Positions 46,123 through 62,500 of a stretch of DNA of 64,000 nt are shown in pieces; the first letter of the stretch is position 1; each line of letters starts with the position of its first letter. This stretch comes from Entophlyctis helioformis (taxonomy: Eukaryota; Chytridiomycota; Chytridiomycetes; Chytridiales; Chytriomycetaceae), in the NCBI GenBank assembly GCA_025526915.1, contig JAHLKH010000043.1, positions 1-64,000 on the forward strand, given 5' to 3'. Below the pieces are notes generated by a model, which worked only from the letters and a program-made list of their open reading frames with translations, had not been told where the DNA came from and did no database searches. The translations under genes and the position numbers were made by a program.

Positions 46123-48469
46123 TTATTCATGGTGTTGATGCTGGCAATGGCAATGGCAATGGTGAAGTGCATGAGGATGATGCTCGTTGTCGTGTGCGTG
46201 GGATATGCTCGGGTTGGCAGAGGCAGAGGCGGGCGACGGATCGGCGTCCGTGCCACGCAGGTGTTGCTGCTGCGCACAACAGCCACAGCAACGGCTGCTG
46301 CCGCTGCAATAATAATCAAGATGATCTTGGTGCGGTGGGGTAGGATGATGCGGATGTTGCGATGATGGCTGGAGAATGCGAAGATGCTGGCAGAACAGGT
46401 CGTATGGCGAAGAAGGGACGGCAATCTCGTAGAATGGCGTGTATGTCTGTGTGCGACGACCTTGATTGTTGCGCTGCTGGTGCTGTGGGCGAGGGAGCCA
46501 CGACACAGCGCGGCGACGCAGATGGCTCGGTCGCTTCCGTCTCCATTCGGGTGTCGTGCATCCAATCCCCAGATTCGCCCGAGTGGTGTGCTGCAGTTGT
46601 GGATTTGCGAGTCGTGCGCGCAGTCGCAGGTGTGCGGCGAGTCTTGGCGAGCTCCAGCTGGACAGAGGAACAACATAGCCTAACTTCCTGTTGATGTTGC
46701 TGCTGCTCGCAGCGTCGACGGTGATGCTGTCTGCGTCATCGTCTTGGTCGCTGGAAGAGTCCCACCAGTAGGCGTATCTGGCTGCACTGCTCGGCACAGA
46801 AACTGAGCCACCACCGGCGCCATGACTCGTGACGTCAAACACAGAGCCGGTGGTCAACTCGCGCATGCGTCTCTTGGCCAATGGCAGCTGGCGGGAAAGT
46901 GGGCGATCTTGGCCATGCTGCTCGTCTGCAAAGGAGTCTGCAACCGTCCATTGGTGCAACAGCGGCTGCCATTCGGCCGAGTGCTGATGCAGAGGCAAGG
47001 CCGCATCCTGGTCCATAGCCGGCCGTGTGTCCATGTTGTGGTCGTGCTGCACGCTGTGCTGCAGGTGTGCGGCGAGGCTTATGTGGCCAGACTGGAATGC
47101 GCTGTCTGTCTGCACAGGCGTGTGCGTGGCTGCAGAGTGAGAGGGCGGCTGCGAGGGGTTGCGACGGCAAGGCCTGCGACATGACGACATCCCCGTCGGC
47201 ACCCGCGCCAGCATCCACAGACGGCGTTGCAGACGTCGAGGGGATGCGATGCCGATGCGCAGCATCGTGACTATGGCTGGGCGGCGTCCCCGACCCAGGC
47301 GAGGATCCAGCCCCTGGCCCCGAGTGGTTGGCTGCGTGAGATGCAGTCTCGCTGCCTGCAGCGCCTGGATCTGTCGGTGCAGGCGGCTGTGGTGCAGCGA
47401 CTGCCTCCACCATGTGGTCCTGCCCAGAAGCCGCTGCTGCCTCGGTCTCTGCCGCGGGCTCCGGTGCCGCGACAGGCGGCGCGACGTACGGCACAGGCAG
47501 CGGTGCGCCATGCTCGAGAGCAAACGCAAGCAGCTTGTCGCCACTCGCTTGCAGCTCGTCGGTCGTGACGTTGAGGTTGAAGTCGTTGAACAGCAGAAAC
47601 TCAATCTCGAGGCGGTTGAGCTCTTGCACGGGCAGGCCGCCAACCTCTGCAGACGCAAGCAGGCAGCAGCAAAGCAACAGCCGCAAGTCAGCAGTGCGGC
47701 GGCGTACAAGCAACACGCAATGCAGCCAGCCGCCACCATACTGGGCACGAGGGCACAAGGGCACAACGGCACAACGCGACAAAAAGGACGTACTGGCCAT
47801 GTGCGAGTTGGTGTAAAACACGTCGCTCAGGAACTTGACGGCGATCATGGATCCTGCAATCAGCAGACGATGCACGTTGTACGAGTTGATGACAATGTGC
47901 AGACGCTTGCCCGGCGGAAGCGGCGAGTCGGCGCTGATCAGCTCGGCAGCCGACGACTGGCGCCGCATGTGCTGCTGGGTGGCATCGACAGTCTCTTGTG
48001 CAGCAGATCCCGATCCCGATGCAGATGCAGATGCCAGTGTCGATCCGGATGCCGAGACGGATGCAGGTGCGGTTGCAGATCCATCGACCACGGCATCGCT
48101 CGCCGTGGCAGGCGTGGCAGCAGAAGCAGCGCCGACGTGGGCAGGCACCGCGCTGTCCACGACCGGATCCACCGGCGTCAGGAGCGAGCCGTCGGGGTTG
48201 CCGCACATGCGCTCAAAGTAGATGAGCACGGCCAGGAAGCACTCTGGGCCACACGGCGCATACTTGAGGATGCGGGACAGGTAGCCGAGGATGTCGATGG
48301 ACGGGATCGTGCGGGCATGGAAGCGCGTGAGAGCCGGCTTGCGCGGCAGGGCATCGTTGGCGTGTGAAGCGTGCGACAGAAACAGCGCCAGCAGGCGGAT
48401 GGTGTCGGTTGCACTGGTGTGCCGCAGGTCAAAGGTCGGCGAGGACTCTGGCGTGGGAGCCGACGACAT
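46123..48469 (-). CDS. Pho80/PCL-type cyclin
   Basis: Regulatory cyclin expected to bind a Pho85/CDK5-type kinase. Exon 1 is 48469-47794 and exon 2 begins at 47646. The cyclin core is the Pho80-like fold: SIDILGYLSRILKYAPCGPECFL, FERMCG, then after an Ala/Ser-rich insert NVHRLLIAGSMIAVKFLSDV, YTNSHMAKVGGLPVQELNRLE and FLLFNDFNLNV. This order is typical of fungal PCL cyclins. After the core the frame must shift +1 at 47155-47158 to continue into a His/Gln/Ser-rich tail with KRRMRELTTGSVFDVTS and DSSSDQDDDADS. Downstream of NINRKLGYVV (about 46680) the reading looks less like coding sequence. The stop at 46123 is the end of the open frame, and a last intron or an earlier true end is likely. Confidence 0.8.
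47155..47158 (-). other. Apparent +1 frameshift in the cyclin gene
   Basis: The frame reading DGDVVMSQALPSQ continues as an Arg/Pro/Ala-rich shadow frame, while the frame one base on reads THTPVQTDSAFQSG and an acidic tail. The switch falls in a CCCC run (minus strand). Confidence 0.45.
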
Positions 48470-49196
48470 GTGGGCGGATGCGGTGGATGGCAGGTGGACG
48501 GTGGGCGGTGAACGGTGGACGGTGGGCGGTGGCTAGCTGTGGAGCAGGGCTGGCGGGACTGGCAGGAGCGTGGGCCGAGCTTGTCTGCGAGTGCGTCAGA
48601 TACGCCGGAAGACTTGCGCACTCAGTCGGTCCAGGCTGCCGACAAGCATGCGGTTGGCGGTGGGTTGGACGGACGGCGGCGGGTTGGCGGGTTGGCGCAG
48701 GCATGCTTTCGAGTCAGTGCCAGGCAGGTGCGGCGGCGAGCGTGCGGCCGGGCAGCAGCACATGCACGCCATGGCGAGCCGCCGCCCGTCTGTCCGCCGG
48801 CTTGCCTACAGGCGAGCATGCAGCAGGCCGCACACGCACACGCACACGCACGCACGCACACTCTCACCCACTCACGTTTGCCGACAGCCTGGCACGCAAA
48901 AACGCAATGCGGCGGTGGGAAAACGATTGTGCGCCTGGCGAACGTGCGCGTTGGATTGGCTGTCGGCAACGCTGGCCGGATCTGGCTCCGCTTGGGCTCA
49001 CAAAGAGCACCACTTGGCCTCCTCGTGGCCTCCTCTTCGCCTCCTCTTGGATCCATCTGGGCCCATTGCCAAGACCGCGAGTGGCCACGCAGGAATGCTC
49101 CACAGATCTGCCACGGATCGTCCTTGCAAGCCGGTCGCGTCTGCCGCAAATGCACTCGTGCGCAACGAGCTGGCGCACGAATGCCATTTCTTTCAT
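48470..49196. other. Spacer between cyclin promoter and kinesin 3' end
   Basis: The 727 bp contain GGTGGACGG/GGTGGGCGG repeats next to the cyclin start and an ACGCACAC repeat near 48830-48860. Frames here lack starts or conserved content. It is the cyclin promoter and kinesin 3' flank, with no gene seen. Confidence 0.5.
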
Positions 49197-53055
<3,859 letters not shown>

Positions 53056-53103
53056 GCCAAGTTGGATTCGTTGCGGCAAGATCAGGCCGCCGCTCAAGCC
53101 GCC

Positions 53104-53109
53104 TTTATT
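53104..53109 (-). terminator. polyadenylation signal AATAAA
   Basis: AATAAA on the minus strand lies about 108 bp past the Sec15 stop and about 50 bp before the kinesin ATG. Confidence 0.5.
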
Positions 53110-53216
53110 GGGGGTGCGACAGGGTGCGATTGGGAACCGATTGGGTGGCAAGCAAGCATGCAAGCTGGCAGACGGGCTGGCAGACGGGCTGGCAGACGGG
53201 CTGGCATAGATGGCCG

Positions 53217-55959
53217 TCACTTTCTGATCAGCCGCAGTGCATTCTCAATGTCCTTCTTGAGCTGCTTCTCGGCCGCCGTCGACTTTGAAAAGTACGACGT
53301 GTCAAAGTTCTTGAGTCTGCATCCACACAGCGCATGTTGGTGAGCACGCACACTCCATAGACCATGCGGCCACAACCACGCCGCCTCCTTGCACATACTT
53401 TTCAAGCAGTATCACCGCATCGTTGATGTTGACGCGCGAATACTTTTTGTTGCGGATCGACTGCGTCAGAATGTCCTCGTAGCTCTCCGACTTGCCGTAG
53501 TTGATGAGCTGAGAGAATAGCCGTGTGAGCTTGCGATCGGCACGCATGCAGGCCGATGCCAAACGTTACCTGGCGCAGCTCGGTGAACGCATCGCCTGCA
53601 TTGGTGTCGTTGAGCTGCTTGACAAAGGACTCCAGGTATCCGACATCAACATCAAGAGTGTGCAGCACTGGGATAGTGATCCGCTTGATCTGCGGATCAA
53701 GCAGCATATTCTGGCACCGCCATCGCCACTGCTTGTTAGTCTTGACGTGTTGCTCAGCCACCACCATGTGAGTAGCCTATCACCTTGAGTGACGCCGTCA
53801 GATGATCAAACGCCTCAAAGTACACGTACGCCTTGGTCGTGTTCGGCAGTCCAGCCAGTGTTGAAGACACCACTGTTGTGAGGTAGTCGACCAGATCTGC
53901 TCGATCCATACAGTCTCAGTGTCTGCACTGAATCAAGCATCAGCCTTGATATGCCAACGCACCCGTCAGATACGCACTGGGCCGATTGACAGCGGCTGTT
54001 GCCTCCCAGTCGTACTCGGTGACTTCCATAAAACTGTCAATCTTGGTGTTGATGACCTCGTAGATACGCTTCTCTGCGGCTGTGCGCGTCTCTTCAAAGC
54101 ACATGCTCGCAAGCAGCACAACGCGGACGCCCTTGTATGCATGGCTGCCTCGCACAGGATCTCGTCAGCGCCACCATCCCACACCCCCACGCACAGCCGC
54201 ACCGTCCCATATTCACTCACCGCTGCTCCTGCAGCAGCTCTTCGAATTGGTGGCAGGCCTTTTCGTACCACTGCGAGTTGACCATGATCTGAATGACAAT
54301 CGACAAGCCACTCGTGCTCATCTTGCGCAGGAGAGCGCCGTTCAGGTTCTGCACAAGGAGATTGTCCAAACACTTTTTGAGAAGGTCGTCCATCTCGTTG
54401 CTCTGCTGCTCAAATCCCTCGGCGAATCGGTAGAATCCACGAATGAACTCGTGGATGCATTGGCAGCATCTGAAGAATCCCTTGGAAAACGGCAGCATCT
54501 TTGGGAATCTGTCTTGCAGTGTCAGTCGGTCATGTCCACCTCGGCATCAGCTGGCGGAATGCGTACACAATGGCATCGACGCCGCGAGAGAGCTTGCTGG
54601 GCGATTTGAGCTGCTCGAGTGGCACTGTGAATGCGCCATTGACCTCGTCGAGCTCGTCCGGGTTGTTGACGATCATGGGCATGTAGTCGTCCTCTTCGTC
54701 GATAATCTTGATGAGACGCTCGGCGCACTGGCTCTTCTTGAGGTCTGCAAACCGATCGAGCAGCGACACCATCAGGTCAGTCAGCGACGTGACCGAGAAG
54801 CCGTAGATCTGTGTCCAGCATAAACGCAGATGTGCTTGAGTGAGTAGCTACCACGAGTGTGGCTGTCGATGTGACGCTTGGCTTACTCCCATGGTCTGGA
54901 TGAACGCGACAACGCATATCTTGATCTTGAGGAACAGGTCAGGGTCCACACAGTCCCGCAGACACTCTGAGATGTGCGTGTTCATCTTGTTGACAGCCGA
55001 CTCCCACAGCGTCTCCACCTGCAAACCCCAAGATATGCGTCGCTGTCAGCAGAAGCTCTCGGACAACAACGAAGTGGCTGCCTTACACTTGATCGCGAAC
55101 GAAAGTCGAGCGTGCTGCTGATCACTGTCGCCTCAATCACAAAGAATCCCGCAATCTGCTGGATGTACCGCTCGAATCCAGACAAATCACCGTCGCGAAG
55201 GGAAAACACGGTTCCGATGATGACTTCGCTCTGAAGGCGTCTGTTCTCTTCGTATTCGGCCTTGAACTGAGATCGCTTGCCCAGCACATCGTGGATATGG
55301 ATGCACTGGAACAGCGGCGTGAACTCGAGATGGACCTCGTTGCTGTCAAGGGCATCCACTGTGACGCAAGCCATGGTTGAAGCACGGCGTGTCAGCTGAT
55401 CGATAGTCGGCACAAGAATACGCTCTGCAGTGAATGCATGGCACGACGTGCACGACGGCTGCTCAACGTCATTTTCCTTACTGTCATACTCCTCGTTGAT
55501 GGCCATCTCCATGGACGTGCCCACGTTGATGCTGTGGCCAGCCTTGTTCAACGATCGGCTCGACGCAAGAATCTCTGTTGCGCGATCCTGGCGCAGGACC
55601 GTGAGTTCCATCGCGAGCCTGCCCACGACATCTGTAGACTCGCGGACACTGACCACGTTGATGTGTTCAGCGCGGCACTCAACGGCACGGTCAAGCCAAG
55701 AAGCAGTGCGGATCGGCTTGCTTACGTGACAAACCACTGGTTGAGCTCTTCCACAACTGCCTCGCGGATCTGGTTCTGCATAAACGGGATCCACTCGTCT
55801 GTGCATATGATGCGTCAAGTCAGCTGTCCGTGGCTGGCATTCATAGCCAAACAGACTCACGGATCTGTCTCGAGAATGAAAACTGAGCAATATGGGCCAA
55901 ATGCTCAGACTGCAGCTCGTCAAGCATCTGGCAGCCATAATGCCGCGTTAGTCGAATGC

Positions 55960-55994
<35 letters not shown>

Positions 55995-56880
55995 CGCCAA
56001 CGGTGCGAGGCACTTACACGCAAGGCGGAATAATACTTTTTGTGCCCGACCTGCAAGCCAACGCGATTGGCGATATCGAGCACAAACAGACACGCCTGCA
56101 TGCTCTCAAGCGCCGTCTCGACGTTGAGCAGCGTGCGGCGGCTCTCAATCACATCCGCTTTCTGGAAGCGTTGTTCGTTTGTTGTTGTCAGTGCCATGCC
56201 AGCGTCGATGTGTGAGCGAGTGGCAAGACACGGCAGCCGCCTACCTGCTCGGCGATTTTTCGACCCGATACTTGCAACTCCTCGTTCATGGCCTTGATCT
56301 TGTCGCGCATCGTAGCTGTGCCAGCGCGCACTTTGAGCAGCTGGTCGACCGACTGCACAAACTCCTGCAAGCGGCAACAAGCCGATCCAGTCAGCCGTCT
56401 TTGAGCCAGGGTAAGCATCCGTCTGCATGCACGCATATGGCCGCCAACCTGGTAGTGGATGTTGCACATGCGCTCAATCTCTGCCACTTTGCGGCTGCAG
56501 TAGATGCTCAGCTGCTCGCCAAAGGCGTCCTCGCGTCCCGTCTGAAAGATCTGCTTGATGATGTACGGGATCTGGTCAAAGCCGTCAGGGCTGTCGCCTG
56601 AACTGCCGGCACCCACGCCGCCAGTGCCCATCCCAGTGCCAGCCATGCCGCCACCGCCGCCCATACTGGGGCCGCCCATGCTCGTGCCAGCCATGCTGCC
56701 AGCACCGATGCTGCCGCCGCCAGCGCCGCTGTTTGCGCTCGGAAGGTTGGCGTCGCCCTGAACGAGGTCGCGGATGAGCTGCTGCATGTGGGCAATCTCT
56801 TCGCGAGTCAGGCTCTCGCCTCCTGTGCTGTTGAGTGCCATCATGGACGAGCTGACTGCGCCGCCCAAGGATGCCGCCAT
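53217..56880 (-). CDS. SEC15: Exocyst complex subunit Sec15
   Basis: Exocyst subunit that binds Rab GTPases on secretory vesicles for tethering at the plasma membrane. Fourteen exons: 56880-56449, 56364-56245, 56161-56018, 55927-55861, 55798-55726, 55648-55087, 55018-54887, 54808-54540, 54508-54221, 54144-53963, 53896-53784, 53710-53570, 53508-53399 and 53316-53217. All phases close, giving 910 aa. Family landmarks: the coiled N-terminus (MRDKIKAMNEELQVSGRK), HKKYYSALR, EWIPFMQNQIREAVVEELNQWF, VETLWESAVNKM, EVTEYDWEATAAVNRPSAYL then YVYFEAFDHLTASLK, and the C-terminal LINYGKSESYEDIL with YSRVNINDAVILLEKLKNF. The N-terminus carries an extra Gly/Met-rich insert (about residues 45-85). Confidence 0.93.
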
Positions 56881-57019
56881 CGTGCTGTTCCTGCTTTCGG
56901 TTCGTGCCAGTCGATGGAAGGTTGGGGGGCAAAGGTCGGTCAGACAACAAATAGCGGCTTCATTCAAGGTCCGGGCATCAACACGCTGTTGGCACAACAC
57001 GGTCGCGTCGCGTTGCGTG

Positions 57020-58476
57020 TCATGCGAGAAGGGATCTGAGCTTGGCAATCAGCACCACGTTCTCCTCGGCCGTGCCAATGGACATGCGCAGACATCCCTC
57101 GCAGCCGATCTCGGAGCCGCGGAAACGCACAACAACACCCTCGGACTCTGCCAGACGCTTGTACACCTCAAACGCAGTCGTGTTGTCCGGACGGCCTTGG
57201 GTGTTCAGGACCTCTGCGAGCACAAAGTTGGCATCGTTGCCACCGAGGATGCGTCCGATGCGCGGAATGGTCTTGAGGCTGTTGATGAGGTTCGTGCGCT
57301 CATTGGTGATGAGCGACACGTGGTGGCGCATGGCGTCCTGGCCAGCCTCGCTCAGCGCCGATCGTGCGAGCAGCGATGTGGGCGTCGAGATGTTGTACGG
57401 TGCTTTTGTGTTGTTGAAGATCTGCGAGATCTCGGGCGAGGAGATGGAGATGCCCATGCGGATGCCGGCCAGACCAAACGACTTGGACAGCGTTTGGGCG
57501 ACGATCAGGTTGGGGTATTCGGCGACCCAGGGAGCCACGGTCATGACATTGATGCCTTCGGCGTCGCCGCAAAAGTCAATGTATGCCTCGTCCACCATGA
57601 CGACGCCCTTGTATGGCTCAAAGTCAAGGATCTGCTTGATGTCCTTGTGGGCGAGCAGCGTGCCCGTGGGGTTGCCTGGCGAGCACAGGAACACGAGCTT
57701 GATCAGAGGATCGTTGCGCAGCGTCTCAAGGATCTGTGCAAAGAATGGGTGTCAGCGCTGTCAGTAAATGCACCGCACATGTCTGCACGTGCACATCCAT
57801 CATCCCAGTCATCAAACACCGCCTCGAACGACGGTGACGACGATGACGACGATGATGAACTGCCGGCGCATATGGGCACAGCGATCATCCAGCGCACCTT
57901 GTCGACCTGCAGCTGGAACGAGCCGCCAGCGACATCGAGCGGCACCTTGACCACCTCGACGTCATTGACCTGTGCCGACACAGAGTACATGCCGTACGTG
58001 GGCGGACAAATGAGGATCTTGTCGACGGCTGGGCGGCAGAACACACGAATGGCAAGGTCGATGGACTCGTCCGAGCCGACGCCAAGGAAGACGTTGTCGG
58101 TCGACGGGATGTGGCGCATGGCAACGAGCTGCTGCTTGATGGACAGCTGGTGCGGGTCCGGGTAGCGCTCAAGGTGCACATCCGAGTAGGCAAGGTCGCC
58201 CAGCGTGCGTGGTGCAGCAAACTCGCCAGACGCTGCGAGCGCAGGGCCGTACGAGTTCTCGTTGGCATCGAGCAGAATGCCTTCAGAGTAGTCGTCTCTG
58301 GCGCAGCGGTATGGCTGTGGAGTGGCATGCAGGGATGGCGCATGTGAGCACGGCGCACGCTGGCAATCGGTCGCTGCCGGTGCTGCATCGGCACTCGTTC
58401 AACGAGCGCAGCGCACCTTGAGAGCGAGAATGTTTGGCCGCACGACGTTGGCCAGTGTAAAATCGGCGCGTGTCAT
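57020..58476 (-). CDS. HIS5: Histidinol-phosphate aminotransferase
   Basis: PLP enzyme of histidine biosynthesis converting imidazole-acetol phosphate to histidinol phosphate. Exons 58476-58417, 58314-57898 and 57733-57020, 396 aa. N-terminus VRPNILALKPYRCARDDYSEG and LLDANENSYGPAL, phosphate/PLP motifs GVGSDESIDLAIR, CSPGNPTGTL, VDEAYIDFCG, and the PLP lysine in TLSKSFGLAGIRMG, ending FRGSEIGCEGCLRMSIGT. All catalytic positions are present and length is normal. Intron 2 carries a GAT/GAC microsatellite. The start is 32 bp from the opposite-strand gene at 58509. Animals lack this enzyme, so it supports a fungal host. Confidence 0.95.
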
Positions 58477-58508
58477 TTTTGGAGTTTGTCGCAAACCTCT
58501 CAACTCCG

Positions 58509-59400
58509 ATGGACGAAGAAGACACCATGAGTGCGCATGTCGCACGGACCATCCAGTTTCTGGCAAAGACAGCGATCGGGTGCGAGCCTGCTGCATGCCG
58601 TGCCTTGTATCTCGCCCCTTGTCTCACTCTGCATTCCTGCCCTGTCCGATCTCGCTGGTACGTCGGCCTCCACGGCGACCAAAAAACAGCTGGCAGATCT
58701 GGAAAGAGACCGAGCCAGAGCTGTTCTGGTTCTTTGAGCGCACCTACCGAGCGTGGAAATGCAACGTCAAGTTTACCGGCGACGAGCACACGTACCTCAT
58801 TGAGCTCGAGCTGCCGTCAGAGCAGGTCGCGCGGGTTGAAAAGGCATTGAAGGACGGCACGCTGGCCGTAGAGGTCGACAAGATACACGGGATTGACCCC
58901 ATCCTGCATCGCGGCAAGAAAGACGTGGGTCGCGCTTCAGACGATTTCCACCCCAAAAAATGCATTTCTTGGCCTCGCGGATGGGCAGAGACTGACATGG
59001 CCATGGGCTGCTGCTGCAAAAGGCCAAGTTCTCAAAGTTCCAGGTGTCCCTGGCGCCGTCTCGACCAGCCAACATCGAGACGCGCAAAACAATCGAAGCG
59101 CTTGAGCGACGGCTGCTTGAGATTGAGCTGCACGAGCGGGCACGCTCCATTGACCTGCGCGGTATGTTGGCGTCGTCAATCGACTGTTTCTGTGTTGGCC
59201 AGCGAGATACGTGGCGACCAATGCTCACATTGGACTCGTATGCACGCGTAGTCGTGATGCGCGACCTGCAGACGTTCCAGATCGACATGTACAAGCGCTT
59301 TGAGGAGTTGGACCGCCGTGTGGAGGACGGCTTGGTGGCACTGTCTCAAAAGTGCGAGCGGATGGAAAAGGCCGTGACCAAGTACAAGCCGGGTGCTTGA
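58509..59400 (+). CDS. Unrecognised 197-aa protein
   Basis: Exons 58509-58579, 58690-58924, 59023-59161 (acceptor at 59028 also in frame) and 59252-59400. Phases close. The protein starts MDEEDTMSAHVARTIQFLAK and has an aromatic segment WQIWKETEPELFWFFERTYRAWKC, a likely beta hairpin VKFTGDEHTYLIELELPSEQ, and a C-terminal coiled coil (TIEALERRLLEIELHERA; FEELDRRVEDGLVALSQKCE). I recognise no family. It is a head-to-head partner of the histidine gene with 32 bp between starts, and MCM8 follows 114 bp after its stop on the same strand. Confidence 0.6.
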
Positions 59401-59513
59401 AGGCATCTTTGGTGGCACACTCTGCCACACTGTCCATTTATCCGTCCCGTTGCTTGCCAGTAAACCTGTGGTTGGCTCGTCCGATTTCATCTTCTGGCAT
59501 CGACCCGGGAGAC

Positions 59514-62500
59514 ATGTCCGAACGAGGAGGCTGGCGAGGTGCTGCCGGCGGTCGAGGCCGGGGCCGAGGTCGTGGCAATAGTGGAGGAGGTGGTGGTGGC
59601 AGTGGTCGAGGACGAGGACGAGGACGAGGTGGAGGCGGTGGTGGTCCGCACCATGACGACGGCCAAGGATACGGCAGAAAGCGTCAGGTTGACGACGAGC
59701 ACGGCGACCAAGGATACAGGGGTGCGCAGGCAGCCGCTGGCCGAGGTGGCGGCAGGCTTGGCATAGGCGGATACAATGGCGACATTGAGCAGGAGATCAA
59801 TGCCAGTGCGGGCCACGGCAGCAGACCCAACCCGCAGCGGCGCCGGTTCAACAACGACTACGGCGATGACGCGGACGACGGCGCTGGGCCGCCTCGACGA
59901 CGAGGAGTTCCATCGCCATACAAGTTCTGGGACCACTACTTTCCCAATGGTACAGCTGCAGCATGCACGGCATGAGCATGGGCTGGACTGCCACGAATGC
60001 GCACTGACTGGACAGCAACGCGACGGCAGATCCATACGACAATGGGCACGAGCTGCTGCCGCTCATCTTCACGTTCGAGGCGTACTTCAAGCGGCTCTTT
60101 GAGGCCAGGCTCGACAGTGAAGCAGCAGTAAGGCAGATCGTCCATCGGCTTGCATCGCCTGCATTCGGCAAAGCAGTCTGCTCATCTCGCAAGCACTGGC
60201 AACGTACACGCAGGATGCATACGAGAGTCTCGTCACACAGCCACTCGTGTTGGTGGACTACAACGACGTTCTGGCAAACACGCTCGCTGACTTTGAGATC
60301 CGCATCACGTCGCAGCCTGAGACGATCCTTGCATGCATGGGGCTGGCCGCATCAGACGTCCTGCTCAAAATCAGACGGCAGCCTGGACATGCGCACCTGC
60401 TCGGCGACGACGACGACGACGATCCTGCATGCGATCGCAAGATTGTGCGCATCATCAACTTTCCGTTCATCACGCCTCTCAAGGACCTCAAGTCGAATCT
60501 GATGGGTGTGTCATGGTCATGGCATGCAATGTTCATGGCGTGCATGTGCATGTCATCGCCGCGCAGCGAATGCTGACGACCGACTGGCTAACAACATGGT
60601 TGGCCATCATGGACAGGCAAATTCATTGCCATTCGCGGCACAGTCGTACGAGTGTCGTCCGTCAAGCCCATGACCACACAGATGGCGTTTCAGTGCACCA
60701 AGTGCAACCAGACGAATATCCAGGTGTTCCAGGACGGCAAGTTTAGGATGCCCACGAAATGTACCGCATTTGGGTGTCGCGGCAAGACGCTTGTGCCAGA
60801 CCGGTCGTTGGACGCTGGGACGCATACAGTCGACTGGCAGCGCATTCGGGTGCAAGAGAAGCTCGCCGACGATCAGGTCGACGCTGGCCGCATCCCACGC
60901 ACGATCGAGTGCGAGCTTGTGCGTGACCTCGTTGACAATGTTGTTCCCGGCGATGTCGTCTCCGTGTCCGGCACAGTCAAGGTTCTTGCGACGGAGGATG
61001 CCAAGAAGAAGAACGCGTCCACCATGTATTACTTGTATCTGGACGCCAACTCGCTCAACAAGGCTGGCGCTAGCTCGTCTGATCAGCAGGACGACAACGG
61101 ATCGGATCTGGCGACAGGACTGTCCAAGGACTACCTGCAATTCTCGCGCAAAGAGCTGTATGGCATCCGCGAGATCCACGAGCATCCGGACGTGTTCAAG
61201 CTGCTTGTGCATTCCCTGTGTCCGCCCATCTTTGGCCATGAGATTGTCAAGGGTGAGCCAAACGTTGGCAGGCTGACAATGGATGCAGAGGACGAACACC
61301 TGCGTGGCTGACACCAATGATTGATGCTGGGTGCACAGCTGGCTTGCTTCTGGTGCTGTTCGGAGCACGGCGACGCGATGACGAGGTGCAGGGCGTGTCG
61401 ATCCGCTCCGACCCGCACATTCTGATTGTCGGTGAGCTGGATAGATGGATAGATGATGCCAGACGTGCCTTTCTCGGGTCCGGCAGCCCTTGCTGACACA
61501 TGCTGACTCTGTGGGCAGGCGATCCTGGTCTGGGAAAGTCGCAGATGCTGTCGGCAACAGTCCGCGCTGCTCCTCGTGGCGTGTACGTCTCTGGCAACAC
61601 AACCACCACAAGTGGACTGACGGTCACGATCTGCAAGGATGCCGACTCGAACGATACGACACTGGAGGCAGGCGCTCTGGTGCTGGGCGACCAGGGAGTG
61701 TGCTGCATTGACGAGTTTGACAAGATGGTCGAGCATCAGGCGCTGTTGGAGGCCATGGAGCAGCAGTCGATCAGTATTGCCAAGGCGGGGATCGTGTGCA
61801 GTCTGCCAGCACGCACGAGCGTGATTGCGGCAGCCAATCCAGTTGGTGGCCATTACAAGTGAGTGCCGTCGATGGACTATCGCGGTGATCATGGATATGG
61901 TGCTCAGCCGACGCCCTGTCTGACTGCTGATGTGCATGCAACAGCAAAGCAAAGACGGTGTCGGAGAACCTCAAGATGAACGGCGCGCTGCTGTCTCGGT
62001 TTGATCTCGTCTTTATCCTGCTGGACAGACCCGATGAGCAGATGGACATGTTTCTGTCCGACCATATCATGAAGGTGTGTGGGTATTGCCGTCCGGGCAA
62101 GTAAAGCGTGCATGTATCTGACGCCATGCAATGCGGCATGGACAGCTCCATTCAGGCGGGTTCAAGTCTGAGAATGAGCGCAATCGCACAAGTACGTCCA
62201 TGATGCCCGGATGCCTACTTTGGCACAACCTTGTCTAGCATGCTCGCTGACGGCTAGATTGCCTTGACTGTGGGCTGCAGACGCACCAATGTTCCAGAAG
62301 AAGTCGAGCGACCAGCTGACGGGTGTCAGCGACAAGACATTGCTGGAGCGACTTCGACCGGCCAAGGACGAGTTTATAGACCCGATTCCGCCGCCTCTGC
62401 TGCGCAAGTACATTGCGTATGCACGGACATACACAAAGCCACGGTACGCTAGATCTCGACGATGCTCGCCTGCTGGTTTGGATGTTGCTGACGCAGTGGC

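Noticed and set aside
46110..46676. Minus-strand ORF of 188 codons at the cyclin 3' end
   Set aside because: It is in another frame from the cyclin tail, ends in hydrophobic Ile/Ala runs from repeats, and has no start context or recognisable content.
53940..53962. GC donor after LAYQ in Sec15
   Set aside because: Frame can be closed with GCTGAT, but the consensus donor GTGCGT at 53962 gives AYLTDLVDYL, matches the family and needs no odd site.
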